Shown in pieces: positions 9,457 through 18,128 of a stretch of DNA of 50,006 bases (position 1 is the first letter of the stretch; each line of letters begins with the position of its first letter). The stretch is from NCBI RefSeq assembly GCF_006636215.1, contig NZ_VIFM01000058.1, positions 1 to 50,006 of the forward strand, in the 5' to 3' direction. The stretch comes from Myxococcus llanfairpwllgwyngyllgogerychwyrndrobwllllantysiliogogogochensis (GTDB lineage: Bacteria > Myxococcota > Myxococcia > Myxococcales > Myxococcaceae). The notes beneath the pieces are model-generated. The model was not told the origin of the DNA. It saw only the letters and a program-made list of their open reading frames with translations, and ran no database searches. The translations under genes and the position numbers were made by a program.

Positions 9457-10311
9457 ATGGCCGAGGTTCCCGAAGTCGAAATCATCGCCCGGGACTTGCG
9501 ACAGGCAGTCGTGGGGCGCCGAATCACTGACGTCGAAGTGCTCCTCCCGGAGGCGGTTCGTTTCCCGTCGCCGCCGGAGTTCATCGCCTCGCTGCGGGGT
9601 CGGTGCATTACCGGTGCGCGTCGTCGGGCGAAGTTCATCCTGCTGTCGCTGGACGACGGACAGACGCTCGCGTTGCACTTCATGCTCTGGGGCACGTTGT
9701 CGCTGCGGCCCGTGGGAAGTGAGTCGCCACCCGAGAGTCTGGTTGTCATGACACTTGATGGGGAGGAGGCGCTCTGGCTCACGGACACGCTGGGGTATGC
9801 GCGTGTGGCGGTGGCCCGCACCGCCGAGCTGACCTCGCGCCTGAAGCTCGAGGAGCTGGGACCGGAGGTGCTCGACGACGACTTCACCTCGGACCACCTG
9901 GCGCGTCGGTTGTCACGTCGCAGAAGCCCGCTCAAGACGGTGCTGCTCAATCAGCGTGTCGTCGCGGGGCTGGGGAATCGGGACGCGGACGAGAGCCTGT
10001 GGAAGGCGGGGTTGGATCCGCGTCGCCTGGCGGCTTCCCTCTCTCGTGACGAAGTGATGCGGTTGCATCGTGCCATGCGCGTGGTGCTCGAAGAGGGGCT
10101 GTCGCTCCGGGGCACGCAGCGGGATTTGTTCGGCGTGAAGGGACAGGCGAAGCACCGGCGCAATGTCTTCGAGCGCACCGGCGCGCCGTGTCCCAGTTGC
10201 GGCACGCCGATTACCCACGCTCGGGTCGGCGGCCGGAACACGCATTGGTGCGTCCGGTGTCAACCCGAGTCAGGGGCACCCTCGGGACCGACGCAGGGGG
10301 TGTTGCTGTGA
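9457..10311 (+). CDS. Fpg/Nei-like DNA glycosylase family protein with Ala in place of catalytic Pro
   Basis: The 284-residue protein aligns by eye with formamidopyrimidine/endonuclease VIII glycosylases. It has an N-terminus like PEVE, a Lys in RRAKFILL equivalent to the Fpg Lys57 region, GLGNRDADESLWKAGLDP (family GLGNIYADE), and a C-terminal zinc finger CPSC...RVGGRNTHWCVRCQ with four Cys. The family normally begins MPE, with the N-terminal Pro as the nucleophile; here the codons read ATG GCC GAG, giving MAE. The helix-two-turn-helix Ile-Tyr is also Arg-Asp. Activity may therefore be altered, or the protein may bind without cleaving. An upstream in-frame ATG (9388) gives a poorly conserved extension. 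Confidence 0.85.
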   Translation: MAEVPEVEIIARDLRQAVVGRRITDVEVLLPEAVRFPSPPEFIASLRGRCITGARRRAKFILLSLDDGQTLALHFMLWGTLSLRPVGSESPPESLVVMTLDGEEALWLTDTLGYARVAVARTAELTSRLKLEELGPEVLDDDFTSDHLARRLSRRRSPLKTVLLNQRVVAGLGNRDADESLWKAGLDPRRLAASLSRDEVMRLHRAMRVVLEEGLSLRGTQRDLFGVKGQAKHRRNVFERTGAPCPSCGTPITHARVGGRNTHWCVRCQPESGAPSGPTQGVLL

Positions 10312-10352
10312 CACTGGGGCCACGGTGTGGCAGAGCCTGCGGCGCGAGTCGG

Positions 10353-10613
10353 TCATTCGGGGTCGGATGACAGCTCCGCCACGGCGGACCTGGCCTGCTC
10401 CAGGAAGGCCCGCGTCCGCTCTGTGGCTGTCGTCTTCCGTGTGAAGGCAGTGCTCCGCTTCGCGACACGGCCAGGGCGCCGAACCTTCAATCCCACCCAG
10501 TCACGGAGAAGGATCACTTCGATGAGCCACTGATGGCGACTCAGGCGCAGCTCCCTGAAGGCGAGCTCGGTGAGTCCCTCCTCCGTGAGGGTTTCTTGCG
10601 TAGGTCGACTCAT
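10353..10613 (-). CDS. Small hypothetical protein, 86 residues
   Basis: The reading from the ATG at 10611-10613 gives an 86-residue, charged, mostly helical protein (MSRPTQETLTEEG at the start, FLEQARSAVAELSSDPE at the end) with no signal peptide or membrane segment. The central region VILLRDWVGLKVRR is the most hydrophobic. No family is recognised. It converges with the Fpg-like gene 41 bases away. The longer open frame upstream of this start lacks coding character, so the short form is preferred. Confidence 0.5.
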   Translation of the reverse strand: MSRPTQETLTEEGLTELAFRELRLSRHQWLIEVILLRDWVGLKVRRPGRVAKRSTAFTRKTTATERTRAFLEQARSAVAELSSDPE

Positions 10614-10771
10614 GGGGCGTGAACCGAATCGGCTTGAGCGGTCTCCTTGCGAGTGTATCCCCAGAAGACTCGCTGGGGGCCATCGGCGCCGCTTCTCTCG
10701 CGCGGAAGAGGCGCCTTGGACGTGCGCGGCCCCAGCTGCACTCCCCACCGCTCCGCTGTTATGAAGCAGGT

Positions 10772-11014
10772 GTGTCCGACGTCACCGAGTCCACACCGTC
10801 GCCGCTCGACTCCGCGCTGGCCCGCGCCAGTGAGGAGCTGGGCCTGCCCAGCTACTACCAGTCCTGTGTGCGCCCGCTGCTGCGCAACCCCGAGGGCCGC
10901 TGGCCCCGGTGCTGTGGCGGCGGCTGTGAGCCGTGCGCCCAGACGCTCATCCAGGTGGCGCTGCGCACCCTGGAGATTCTGGGCACACCGCGACAGGCCC
11001 CTCTTCCGGACTGA
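10772..11014 (+). CDS. Small Cys-rich protein with CCx3Cx2C motif (oxidoreductase-like N-terminal type)
   Basis: A GTG start at 10772 gives 80 residues; the open frame extends further upstream but the protein-like region starts with SDVTEST. The middle holds RWPRCCGGGCEPC, a CC-x3-C-x2-C cluster that resembles the short oxidoreductase-like N-terminal domain (PF09791) found in small bacterial and mitochondrial proteins of unclear role. It may bind zinc or an iron-sulfur cluster (inferred). It ends eight bases before an NtrC-type regulator, so the two are probably cotranscribed. Confidence 0.6.
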   Translation: MSDVTESTPSPLDSALARASEELGLPSYYQSCVRPLLRNPEGRWPRCCGGGCEPCAQTLIQVALRTLEILGTPRQAPLPD

Positions 11015-11022
11015 GTCCACAC

Positions 11023-12396
11023 ATGGCTTCCGCCCCTCCGCTGTTGCTCGTCGACGACGACGCCGCCTTTCGCAAGGTCTACGGCAGCCTGCTGCGCGAC
11101 GCGGGCTATGAGGTGGTGGAGGCAGCGGACCGTCCCTCCGCCCGCGCCGCCTTCGATGCGCGGCCCTTTCCCCTCGTCCTGCTCGACTTGATGCTGCCTC
11201 CGGATGGCAGCGTCTCCTCGGGCCTGGCGGGACTGGCGGCGTTGCTCGACGCTCGGCCGGGCACCAAGGTCATCGTCGTGTCCGGGGTGGGCGATACGCG
11301 CCACTCGCTGGAGGCGATTCGCCTGGGCGCGTACGACTTCCTCACCAAGCCCGTGGACCCGGACGTGCTGCTCGTCGTCGTGCAGCGCGCGCTGGCCCGT
11401 GTGGCGCTGGAGCGCCAGGTGGAGGCGCTGCGCACGTCCCTGGAGCGGGCCGCGGGCGACGCGGCCATGGTGGGGCAGAGCGCTTCGTTCCTCGCCGCCC
11501 TCTCCCTGGCCGAGCGCGTGGCCGCCAGTGACTTGCCCGTGCTCGTCACCGGTGAGAATGGCACCGGCAAGGAGCTGCTCGCGCGCATGGTGCACCAGAA
11601 GAGTCGGCGCCATGCGGGCCCCTTCATCCCCGTCAACTGCGGCGCGCTGCCGGAGACCTTGCTGGAGAGCGCGCTCTTCGGCCACGTGAAGGGCAGCTTC
11701 ACCGGTGCGACGCGAGATCATCGGGGTCTCTTCGCGGAGGCGGACGGAGGCACCCTGTTCCTGGACGAGCTGGGGGACATGACGCCGTCGCTCCAGGTGA
11801 AGGTGCTGCGCGCGCTGGAGACAGGAGACATCCTGCCGGTGGGCGCGGACCTGCCCGTGCACGTGGACGTGCGCCTCATCTCGGCGACTCATCGAGACCT
11901 GGGACGCATGCTCCAGGAGGGCGCCTTTCGCGAGGACCTCTACTGGCGCGTCAAGGGCGTGGAGCTCCGCCTGCCGCCGCTGCGCGAGCGCGCCTCGGAC
12001 CTGCCGCTCCTGGCCAAGCACTTCCTCAACCAGTGCGCGCACCTGTGTCCGGATGGCCGGGCGAGGTTGCTGTCGGATGCCGCCGCGGAGTCGCTCGCCG
12101 CGCACGGTTGGCCGGGCAACCTGCGCGAGCTTCGTCACGAGATGCAGCGCGCGACGGTGTTGGCCGGAGAGCGCCGCGAGCTTCAGCCCGAGGACCTGTC
12201 CTTCACCGGCAGCGAGCGTCCTCGCGCGAGCACCCCGGGCGCCACCACGCTGGCCGCCAAGGTGGAGGCGCTGGAGCGCCGCGAAATCGAGGACGCGCTG
12301 AAACGCTTCGGTGGCAACCGCACGCACTCCGCGGAGGCCCTGGGATTGTCGCGACAGGGCCTGCTCAAGAAGCTGGAGCGCTTCGGGCTGACGTGA
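11023..12396 (+). CDS. NtrC-family sigma-54 response regulator
   Basis: The 457-residue protein starts with a receiver domain (acidic pocket Asp11-Asp12, phospho-acceptor Asp55, Ser87, Lys109). It continues with a sigma-54 AAA+ domain, with Walker A GENGTGKE (177-184), GSFTGA loop (224-229) and Walker B LFLDELGD, and ends in a Fis-type helix-turn-helix (GNRTHSAEALGLSRQGLLKKLERFGL). When phosphorylated by a sensor kinase, which is not in this window, it should activate sigma-54 promoters. The chosen ATG at 11023 begins the receiver fold; an upstream in-frame start would overlap the Cys-rich gene. Targets are unknown. Confidence 0.92.
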   Translation: MASAPPLLLVDDDAAFRKVYGSLLRDAGYEVVEAADRPSARAAFDARPFPLVLLDLMLPPDGSVSSGLAGLAALLDARPGTKVIVVSGVGDTRHSLEAIRLGAYDFLTKPVDPDVLLVVVQRALARVALERQVEALRTSLERAAGDAAMVGQSASFLAALSLAERVAASDLPVLVTGENGTGKELLARMVHQKSRRHAGPFIPVNCGALPETLLESALFGHVKGSFTGATRDHRGLFAEADGGTLFLDELGDMTPSLQVKVLRALETGDILPVGADLPVHVDVRLISATHRDLGRMLQEGAFREDLYWRVKGVELRLPPLRERASDLPLLAKHFLNQCAHLCPDGRARLLSDAAAESLAAHGWPGNLRELRHEMQRATVLAGERRELQPEDLSFTGSERPRASTPGATTLAAKVEALERREIEDALKRFGGNRTHSAEALGLSRQGLLKKLERFGLT

Positions 12397-12397
12397 G

Positions 12398-13120
12398 TCA
12401 GAAGAGGCGTGCGCCCAGGCCCGCCTTCAGTGCCCAGCCCAGCCTCGTGTCGGAGAGGCCCGCGCGCTCCTGGAAGGTCTCCGTGCCCAACTGCCCCGCG
12501 AGCAGCACGGACACGTTGTTGCCCAGGTACACCTCGACGCCGCCACCGCCCAGCGCCTGGAAGCGCAGCGACTTCGACTTCGAGATGCCGATGTCCAGGG
12601 GCAGGTCCACCAGCCCCAGGATTGTCACTGTCTCGGCCACCCGCCAGCCGGCGATGAGCCCCGGAGACAGTCGCAGCATCACGCCCGAGAAGTTCTGGTC
12701 GTCCATGTACGTGGAGCCGGAGTTGAACACCACGCCCAACCCCAGCGTCGGCGCCAGCGACACCGAGCCCCGCTCCAGCACCTTCAGCCGCCCCACCAGC
12801 TCCAGCGCGGCGGACAGCTGGAACCAGTTGAGCCGCGCTCGCGCCTCCAGCTCGAAGCTGGAGATGCCCTGGCGAAACCCCACGCCAATCTCCGGCGCAC
12901 CCGCGTAGCCGTACAGCGCCGTCGTCCCGGCCGGCAGCGTCACCGGCGCAATCACGGCCCCGAGCGGATCCTCCTCGGACGAGACGGGCGCCTGCTCGAC
13001 GGTGACGCGCCCCTCCTCTCCGGGTTGCGCGGCCGTCGCCTGCTGGGCGGCGGAGGCGGAGGTCAGCAACAGCGCGGACACCAGGAGCCAGGAAGAGACC
13101 GAGCGCGTCATGCCGCGCAC
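12398..13120 (-). CDS. Exported beta-rich protein, probable outer-membrane protein
   Basis: The 240-residue product has a clear signal peptide (SVSSWLLVSALLLTSASA) and a low-complexity Glu/Gln/Pro-rich stretch (25-50). The following segment consists of alternating strands (SFELEARARLNWFQLSAALELVGRL, SVSLAPTLGLGVVF) ending in GLGARLF, consistent with a small outer-membrane beta barrel. No named family is recognised. It ends one base after the stop of the convergent response regulator gene and is divergent from the receiver-DUF4388 gene. An alternative ATG lies at 13111. Confidence 0.65.
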   Translation of the reverse strand: MRGMTRSVSSWLLVSALLLTSASAAQQATAAQPGEEGRVTVEQAPVSSEEDPLGAVIAPVTLPAGTTALYGYAGAPEIGVGFRQGISSFELEARARLNWFQLSAALELVGRLKVLERGSVSLAPTLGLGVVFNSGSTYMDDQNFSGVMLRLSPGLIAGWRVAETVTILGLVDLPLDIGISKSKSLRFQALGGGGVEVYLGNNVSVLLAGQLGTETFQERAGLSDTRLGWALKAGLGARLF

Positions 13121-13216
13121 CCTACCGCGACCTGTTTGTTACCGAAACTCAACGATTCCGAGGACTTGTGTCCAGGTTGCCAATCTATCAAGCTTCGCTG
13201 GAATAATTCGGTATCC

Positions 13217-14329
13217 ATGACTCCCGCGCTTACACAGCTCTCCGCGCGCAATGACCCGACGGCGTCGGTGCCGTCGGAGGTTGGCGCGCGTCGTCGAGGG
13301 GGGCGGAGTCGGGCGCGGGTGCTGCTGGTGGACTCGGACGCGGGCGCGCAGTCGGCGCTGGCGGCGGCGCTGGTGGAGGCGGGCTTCGAGGCGCTGCTGG
13401 TGGGTGGGGCGCAGGCGGCGCTGGATGCGCTGGCTCCAGACGGCCCCTTGCCGAGGCTGGTCATCGCGGACGTGGAGCTGCCGGATGGCGATGGCTTCAG
13501 TCTGTGCGGACAGATTCGCGCGGACGTGCGCACCGCGCACCTGCCGGTGTTGTTGCTGGCGCGGCGCGAGGAGGATTTCCACCGCGACCTGGCCGGTGGC
13601 GTGGGCGCGGACGACTACCTGACGCGCCCGTTGGACGTGGAGGACGTGGTGTCGCTCGCGCGGCTCAAGTCGGGGTATGCGACGGGCGCGGCGACGTTCG
13701 AGTCACATACCGCGAGGCTGGCCCTGCCGAGGGTGACACGGGCGCTGCTGGCGGGCGTGCGCTCCGGGCGGCTCGTCCTCGCGGAGGGCGAGGGCTGGTT
13801 CTCCTTCCGCCATGGCCTGGTGGTGGACGCCATGTTTCATGGCGAGCGCGGCAGCCTCGCGTTCCGCCGGCTGCTGGGTTTCGCCAGCGGCGCGTACGCG
13901 GTGGCGCTGGGGCCCGAATTGCACAAGGGCTCGTTCACCATGGACCGCGCGCACCTGTGCGAGGCGGTGTTGCCGGCGCTGGAGCGCTTCGAGGCGCTGA
14001 GGGCGCGCGGCCTGCCGCTGGCCTCGCGGCTGACGGTGGACTTCGCGAGGCTGGCGGAGGAGCTACCCGCGCTGCCCGAGGACGTGGGCGAGGTGGTGCG
14101 TCTGTTCGATGGGCGACGCACGGTGCGCGCCGTGCTGCTGGAGTGCCTCTACCCGGAGGCGGTGGCGTACGAGGCATCCACGCGCCTGTTCGCGCTGGGC
14201 GTGCTGGTGCCCGCGTGTTTCATCGAGGAGCGGGAGCGCGCGCGCGGAGGCTCGGGAGTGCCTGGCTTCTTCGAGCCCGTGCCCTCGGTGGACCCGGTGC
14301 CCGGGGTGTCGCGAGGAGATGCGGACTGA
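13217..14329 (+). CDS. Degenerate receiver fused to DUF4388 (PATAN) domain
   Basis: The 370-residue protein has a receiver domain (about 34-150) with Asp39/Asp41 and phospho-acceptor Asp85 (VIADVELPDGDG). The usual Lys in the T-K-P motif is Arg (DYLTRPLD), and the usual Ser/Thr at the end of beta-4 is absent (VLLLARR). A DUF4388/PATAN domain follows (about 170-370; segments GRLVLAEGEGWFSFRHGLVVDAMF and FASGAYAVAL), a module common in myxobacterial and cyanobacterial signalling. It therefore may receive or relay a signal without normal phosphorylation switching (inferred). The chosen ATG at 13217 is the first with protein-like sequence; the upstream frame runs into the divergent gene. Confidence 0.82.
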   Translation: MTPALTQLSARNDPTASVPSEVGARRRGGRSRARVLLVDSDAGAQSALAAALVEAGFEALLVGGAQAALDALAPDGPLPRLVIADVELPDGDGFSLCGQIRADVRTAHLPVLLLARREEDFHRDLAGGVGADDYLTRPLDVEDVVSLARLKSGYATGAATFESHTARLALPRVTRALLAGVRSGRLVLAEGEGWFSFRHGLVVDAMFHGERGSLAFRRLLGFASGAYAVALGPELHKGSFTMDRAHLCEAVLPALERFEALRARGLPLASRLTVDFARLAEELPALPEDVGEVVRLFDGRRTVRAVLLECLYPEAVAYEASTRLFALGVLVPACFIEERERARGGSGVPGFFEPVPSVDPVPGVSRGDAD

Positions 14330-14386
14330 GGGTTTGACTCCGCGCCCCGGGCTGGGAGACAAGGCCGCCCAGAGGCGACACCTTCC

Positions 14387-15136
14387 ATGTCCGGTCACAA
14401 TCGGTGGTCGAAGATCAAGCGCCAGAAGGCCGCGATGGGCGCGACCAAGGGCAAGCTCTACTCGAAGGTCGTTAAGGAGATCACCGTCTCCGCGCGACTC
14501 GGGGGAGGAGACCCCGCTGGCAATCCGCGTCTGCGTGTGGCGCTGGGCCTGGCCCGTGAAGCCAACATCCCCAAAGACACCGTCGAGCGTGCCATCAAGA
14601 AGGGCACCGGCGAGTTGGAAGGGGAGCGCTACGAAGAGGTGATGTACGAAGGCTACGGCCCCGGCGGCGTGGCCGTCCTCGTCGAGTGCGTCACCGACAA
14701 CCGCAACCGCACCTCGGCCGACGTGCGCTCGACGTTCGGTCACCACGGCGGCAACCTGGGCGCCGAGGGCGCGGTGGCCTGGATGTTCCAGAAGAAGGGA
14801 ATCGTCACCGTCAAGCCCGGCCCCGAGGAGGACGCGGTGCTGGAGAAGGCGCTGGAAGCGGGCGCCGAGGACGTCGTGCCCCAGGGCGCGGACGGCTTTG
14901 AAGTTCGCACCGCGCCAGTGGACCTGCATACGGTGGCCACGGGCCTGGAGTCCGGGGGCCTGCCGGTGGGCGAGCAGAAGTGGGCGTACCTGCCGCAGAA
15001 TACCGTCCAGCTCGACGGCGATAATGCGAAGAAGATGCTCAAGCTGATGGACGCGCTCGAGGACAACGATGACGTGCAGAACGTCCACGCGAACTTCGAG
15101 ATCGACGAGTCCCTGATGGAGTCCCTGTCGCAGTAG
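14387..15136 (+). CDS. yebC: YebC/PmpR family protein
   Basis: The 249-residue protein begins MSGHNRWSKIKRQKAAM and contains MYEGYGPGGVAVLVECVTDNRNRT and FGHHGGNLGAEGAVAWMF, the standard YebC signature and length. YebC-type proteins act as transcriptional regulators or, as shown for some, translation factors that relieve ribosome stalling. Its place just upstream of ruvC is a widely conserved arrangement. Only 23 bases separate its stop from the ruvC start, so the three genes yebC-ruvC-ruvA are likely one operon. Confidence 0.95.
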   Translation: MSGHNRWSKIKRQKAAMGATKGKLYSKVVKEITVSARLGGGDPAGNPRLRVALGLAREANIPKDTVERAIKKGTGELEGERYEEVMYEGYGPGGVAVLVECVTDNRNRTSADVRSTFGHHGGNLGAEGAVAWMFQKKGIVTVKPGPEEDAVLEKALEAGAEDVVPQGADGFEVRTAPVDLHTVATGLESGGLPVGEQKWAYLPQNTVQLDGDNAKKMLKLMDALEDNDDVQNVHANFEIDESLMESLSQ

Positions 15137-15159
15137 CGGCGGGGCGAACGGAGCGAACG

Positions 15160-15735
15160 GTGCGCGTTCTCGGAGTAGACCCTGGCAGCCGCTTCATGGG
15201 CTACGGGGTGGTGGAAGAGAAGCGAGGCCGACTGGTGCATGTGGGCCACGGCGTCATCAAGGTGGATGAATCAGCGCCCCTGGCCTTTCGCCTGAAGGAG
15301 CTGCATGCCGGGCTGAGCGCGCAGCTCGCGATCTTCCGTCCGGAGGCGGTGGCGGTGGAGGGCCTGTTCACCTTCCGCAATGCCCGGAGCGCGTTGGTGC
15401 TGGGGCACGCGCGCGGCGTGGCGCTGCTGGCGGCGGCCCAGGTGTCGCTGCCCGTCTTCGAGTACGCGCCCGCGAAGGTGAAGAAGTCGGTGGGCGCCGG
15501 CGGCGCGGACGGCAAGGACGCGGTGGCGCGGATGGTGCGGACGTTCCTGCAACTGGAAGCCAAGGACCTGGGGCGCGCGGACGCGAGTGACGCCCTGGCC
15601 GTGGCGCTGTGTCACCTCAACCATGGTCGCGCCGCCGTTCCCACGGCGAGCACGGCTGGCAAGAAGCGCAAGGGCGCCGCGGCGCTGCTCGCGGACAGAC
15701 TGGCGCCGTCCTATCGGCGCCCGGAGGCGGGATGA
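15160..15735 (+). CDS. ruvC: RuvC, Holliday junction resolvase
   Basis: RuvC cuts Holliday junctions symmetrically during recombination repair. The 191-residue protein starts at GTG 15160 and keeps the four catalytic acids: Asp7 (VDPGS), Glu67 (VEGLF), Asp141 and Asp144 (DASDALAVALCH). A short basic tail follows the core (GKKRKG at about 170-175). Its TGA overlaps the ruvA ATG by four bases (ATGA, 15732-15735), which indicates translational coupling. Confidence 0.96.
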   Translation: MRVLGVDPGSRFMGYGVVEEKRGRLVHVGHGVIKVDESAPLAFRLKELHAGLSAQLAIFRPEAVAVEGLFTFRNARSALVLGHARGVALLAAAQVSLPVFEYAPAKVKKSVGAGGADGKDAVARMVRTFLQLEAKDLGRADASDALAVALCHLNHGRAAVPTASTAGKKRKGAAALLADRLAPSYRRPEAG

Positions 15736-16340
15736 TCGCTCGGCTGCGTGGCGTGGTGCTGGAGAAGGATGCCGAGGGCGCCGTCATCGACGTGCAGGGC
15801 GTGGGCTACCTGGTGAACTTCTCCACGCTGGCTCTGGGGAAGCTTCCGCCGGAGGGCCAGACGGTGGACGTGCGCGTGCGCACCGTGGTGCGCGAGGACG
15901 CCTTCGACCTGTTCGGCTTCCTGACCCGGGCGGAGGAAGAGCTCTTCCTGCTGCTCAACGGCGTCTCCCGCGTGGGGCCGCGCATGGCGCTGGGCGTGCT
16001 GTCCGGCATGGAGGTGCCGGAGCTGGTGGCGGCCCTGTCTCGCGGTGAGGTGGCGCGCCTGGCGAAGATCCACGGCGTGGGAAAGAAGACCGCCGAGCGA
16101 CTGGTGCTGGAGCTGAAGGACAAGATGAAGAACGTCCACCTGGAGGCAGTCTCCCGGGGGACGGCGCCCATTCCGGTGAGCGGGCCTCAATCCGACCTTG
16201 TCTCCGCCCTGCTCAACCTTGGCTACAAGCCCCCGCAGGCGGAAAAGGCCGCGGAGCTGGCCACCAGCAGGCTGGGTGCCGACGCGTCCTTCCAGGTCCT
16301 CTTCCGCGAGGCCCTCAAGTCCCTCAGGGCAGGCGCCTGA
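15732..16340 (+). CDS. ruvA: RuvA, Holliday junction branch-migration subunit
   Basis: RuvA binds the four-way junction and loads the RuvB motor. The 202-residue protein starts MIARLRGVVLEK and shows the OB-fold N-terminus (GVGYLVNFS), two helix-hairpin-helix motifs (LLNGVSRVGPRMAL, LAKIHGVGKKTAERLVLELKDK) and the RuvB-binding C-terminal domain (DLVSALLNLGYKPPQAEKA). It is coupled to ruvC by a four-base overlap. The partner gene ruvB is not next to it but 3.1 kb downstream. Confidence 0.96.
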   Translation: MIARLRGVVLEKDAEGAVIDVQGVGYLVNFSTLALGKLPPEGQTVDVRVRTVVREDAFDLFGFLTRAEEELFLLLNGVSRVGPRMALGVLSGMEVPELVAALSRGEVARLAKIHGVGKKTAERLVLELKDKMKNVHLEAVSRGTAPIPVSGPQSDLVSALLNLGYKPPQAEKAAELATSRLGADASFQVLFREALKSLRAGA

Positions 16341-16617
16341 TGTCTTTTGAACGTCCGCCGTCGCGGGTGTAGTCGGGTGGCCAAATCCGGACCTCCCTGA
16401 CCAGCCCGCACAAGCTTCTTTCCTCTGAGAAATCGAAACGGTCCAGGGTCCGACGGGCCCTGTGTCGGCTCGGCGGCAAGTGTCGGCGCCCGTCGCAGGA
16501 TGCCGGACAGCCTGGGCCGCCCCCTACCCGCAGTGGGTAGCCAGTTTCATCGACGGTGACACTTTCCAGTCACAGCGGTGGAGCCGAGTGCCCCACCCAG
16601 GACAAGGAGTTGCTCAC
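16341..16617. other. Spacer after ruvA with a small inverted repeat
   Basis: About 280 bases separate ruvA from the next lipoprotein gene. The only feature I can mark is CTACCC-GCAGT-GGGTAG (16524-16540), an inverted repeat about 80 bases before the start codon. It could be an operator or weak hairpin. AAGGAG (16603-16608) is the likely ribosome binding site for the lipoprotein gene. Confidence 0.4.
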
Positions 16618-18126
16618 ATGAAGGCATGGCGTGGCGTCCCGGTGCTCGTGTCCGTTCTCGTCGGAAGTCTGGGCGGGGTGGGGTGTGGTCCGGCCTTCGA
16701 GTCGAGTGACGAACGGGGAATCGAGCGCGTGGCGTCCGCCCGGGCCTCGGTGGCTGCGGCGCCGGAGGAGGCGGACGCGGAGGTGACGGCGCGTCGGGCC
16801 TGTGGGACGGACCCGGTGGGGCCGCCGGGTTCAAAGCCGGAGTGGCTGGCGCGGGGCGACGGGCGGCTGTTGTTCAGCGCGGAGGCGGTGGGTCAGGGGC
16901 GCGAGCTGTGGAGCAGTCCGGGTCGCTCGGGCTGCGCGGGCGTGGTGAAGGACATCCGTCCGGGGACCATGGGCTCGGTGCCGCGCTTCCTGACGCCGCT
17001 GGAGCCGTGGGTGCTCTTCGTCGCGGATGACGGCCAGCACGGGCCCGAGCTGTGGCGCACGGACGGCACGGAAGCGGGCACGGTGATGGTGAAGGACCTG
17101 CTGCCCGGCGAGCGCGGCTCGGCCCCGCGGGCGCTCACGAGGGTGGGCGACTGGCTCTACTTCACCGCGGAGGACTTCGAGCACGGCCTGGAGCTGTGGC
17201 GCACGGACGGCACGGAGTCAGGCACGCGGCTGGTGCACGAGTTCGTCCCGGGGCCCGGCTCGCTCCAACTGGTGTCGCTGACGGCGTGGGGGAAGCGCCT
17301 CGCCCTGGTGTCGTACTCGCCCGAGGCCGCGGTGCTGTGGGTGGTGGAGGCGAATGGCCAGGCGCGCGTGCTCTACCAGTCGGCGGTGGGGGTGCTGCTG
17401 TCGCTGACGGCGTCGGAGCGGCGCCTGTTCTTCCTGCGGGACACGGGGATGGATATCGCGGAGCTGTGGGTGACGTCGGAGCGGCCGGGCTCCGCGACGC
17501 GGGTGCGGGACTTCACCGGAGAGTTCCCCTCGTACCTCACGGCGATGAATGGCTCGGTGTTCTTCCTGGCCGGCGCGGATGGCTACTTCGGAGAGCAGGG
17601 CGACACGCTCCACGGGGGCGAGCTGTGGCGCAGCGACGGCACTGTGTCGGGCACGCGGCTGGTGCGCGACATCTGGCCGGGGCCCAAGGGCTCGCTGCCA
17701 TCGCACCTGGTGGTGATGGATGGCGTGCTGTACTTCGCGGCGGATGACGGCTGGCGCGGGCGCGAGCTGTGGCGCAGCGACGGCACGCTCCTGGGGACGT
17801 GGATGGTGTGGGACCTCCAGTGGGGCCCGGAGGGCAGCGAGCCGGAGCAGTTGGTGGCGGAGAACGGCTGGCTGTTCTTCTCCGCGAAGACGGCCCTCCA
17901 CGGGCGCGAGGCGTGGTCCAGCGATGGGTGGTTGTGGCGCACGCGCCGGCTGACGGACATCGCGCCGGGGACGTCGTCGTCGGACCCTCGCTCGTTCGTG
18001 CGCTCGGGCTCGGAGGTCTTCTTCCTGGCCGGAGAGGCGCCGGCGGACGAGGCGCTGTGGGCGGTGCCCCTGCGTCCCGCCTGGCCCTGCGCTAACGGGG
18101 CGGCCTCGGACGCGCGAGGCTGCTGA
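16618..18126 (+). CDS. Lipoprotein with ELWxTDGTxxGT propeller-like repeats
   Basis: The 502-residue protein has a lipoprotein signal (hydrophobic core then GGVGC). The mature part is built from about six to seven imperfect repeats of roughly 48-50 residues carrying ELWRTDGTEAGT, ELWRTDGTESGT, ELWRSDGTVSGT, ELWRSDGTLLGT and degenerate versions, each preceded by LYFxADDxxxGxELW. This repeat is common in exported myxobacterial proteins and is predicted to form a beta propeller. A surface role in binding is inferred; no enzyme motif is visible. The start at 16618 is chosen because of the preceding AAGGAG and the signal peptide. Confidence 0.75.
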   Translation: MKAWRGVPVLVSVLVGSLGGVGCGPAFESSDERGIERVASARASVAAAPEEADAEVTARRACGTDPVGPPGSKPEWLARGDGRLLFSAEAVGQGRELWSSPGRSGCAGVVKDIRPGTMGSVPRFLTPLEPWVLFVADDGQHGPELWRTDGTEAGTVMVKDLLPGERGSAPRALTRVGDWLYFTAEDFEHGLELWRTDGTESGTRLVHEFVPGPGSLQLVSLTAWGKRLALVSYSPEAAVLWVVEANGQARVLYQSAVGVLLSLTASERRLFFLRDTGMDIAELWVTSERPGSATRVRDFTGEFPSYLTAMNGSVFFLAGADGYFGEQGDTLHGGELWRSDGTVSGTRLVRDIWPGPKGSLPSHLVVMDGVLYFAADDGWRGRELWRSDGTLLGTWMVWDLQWGPEGSEPEQLVAENGWLFFSAKTALHGREAWSSDGWLWRTRRLTDIAPGTSSSDPRSFVRSGSEVFFLAGEAPADEALWAVPLRPAWPCANGAASDARGC

Positions 18127-18128
18127 CG

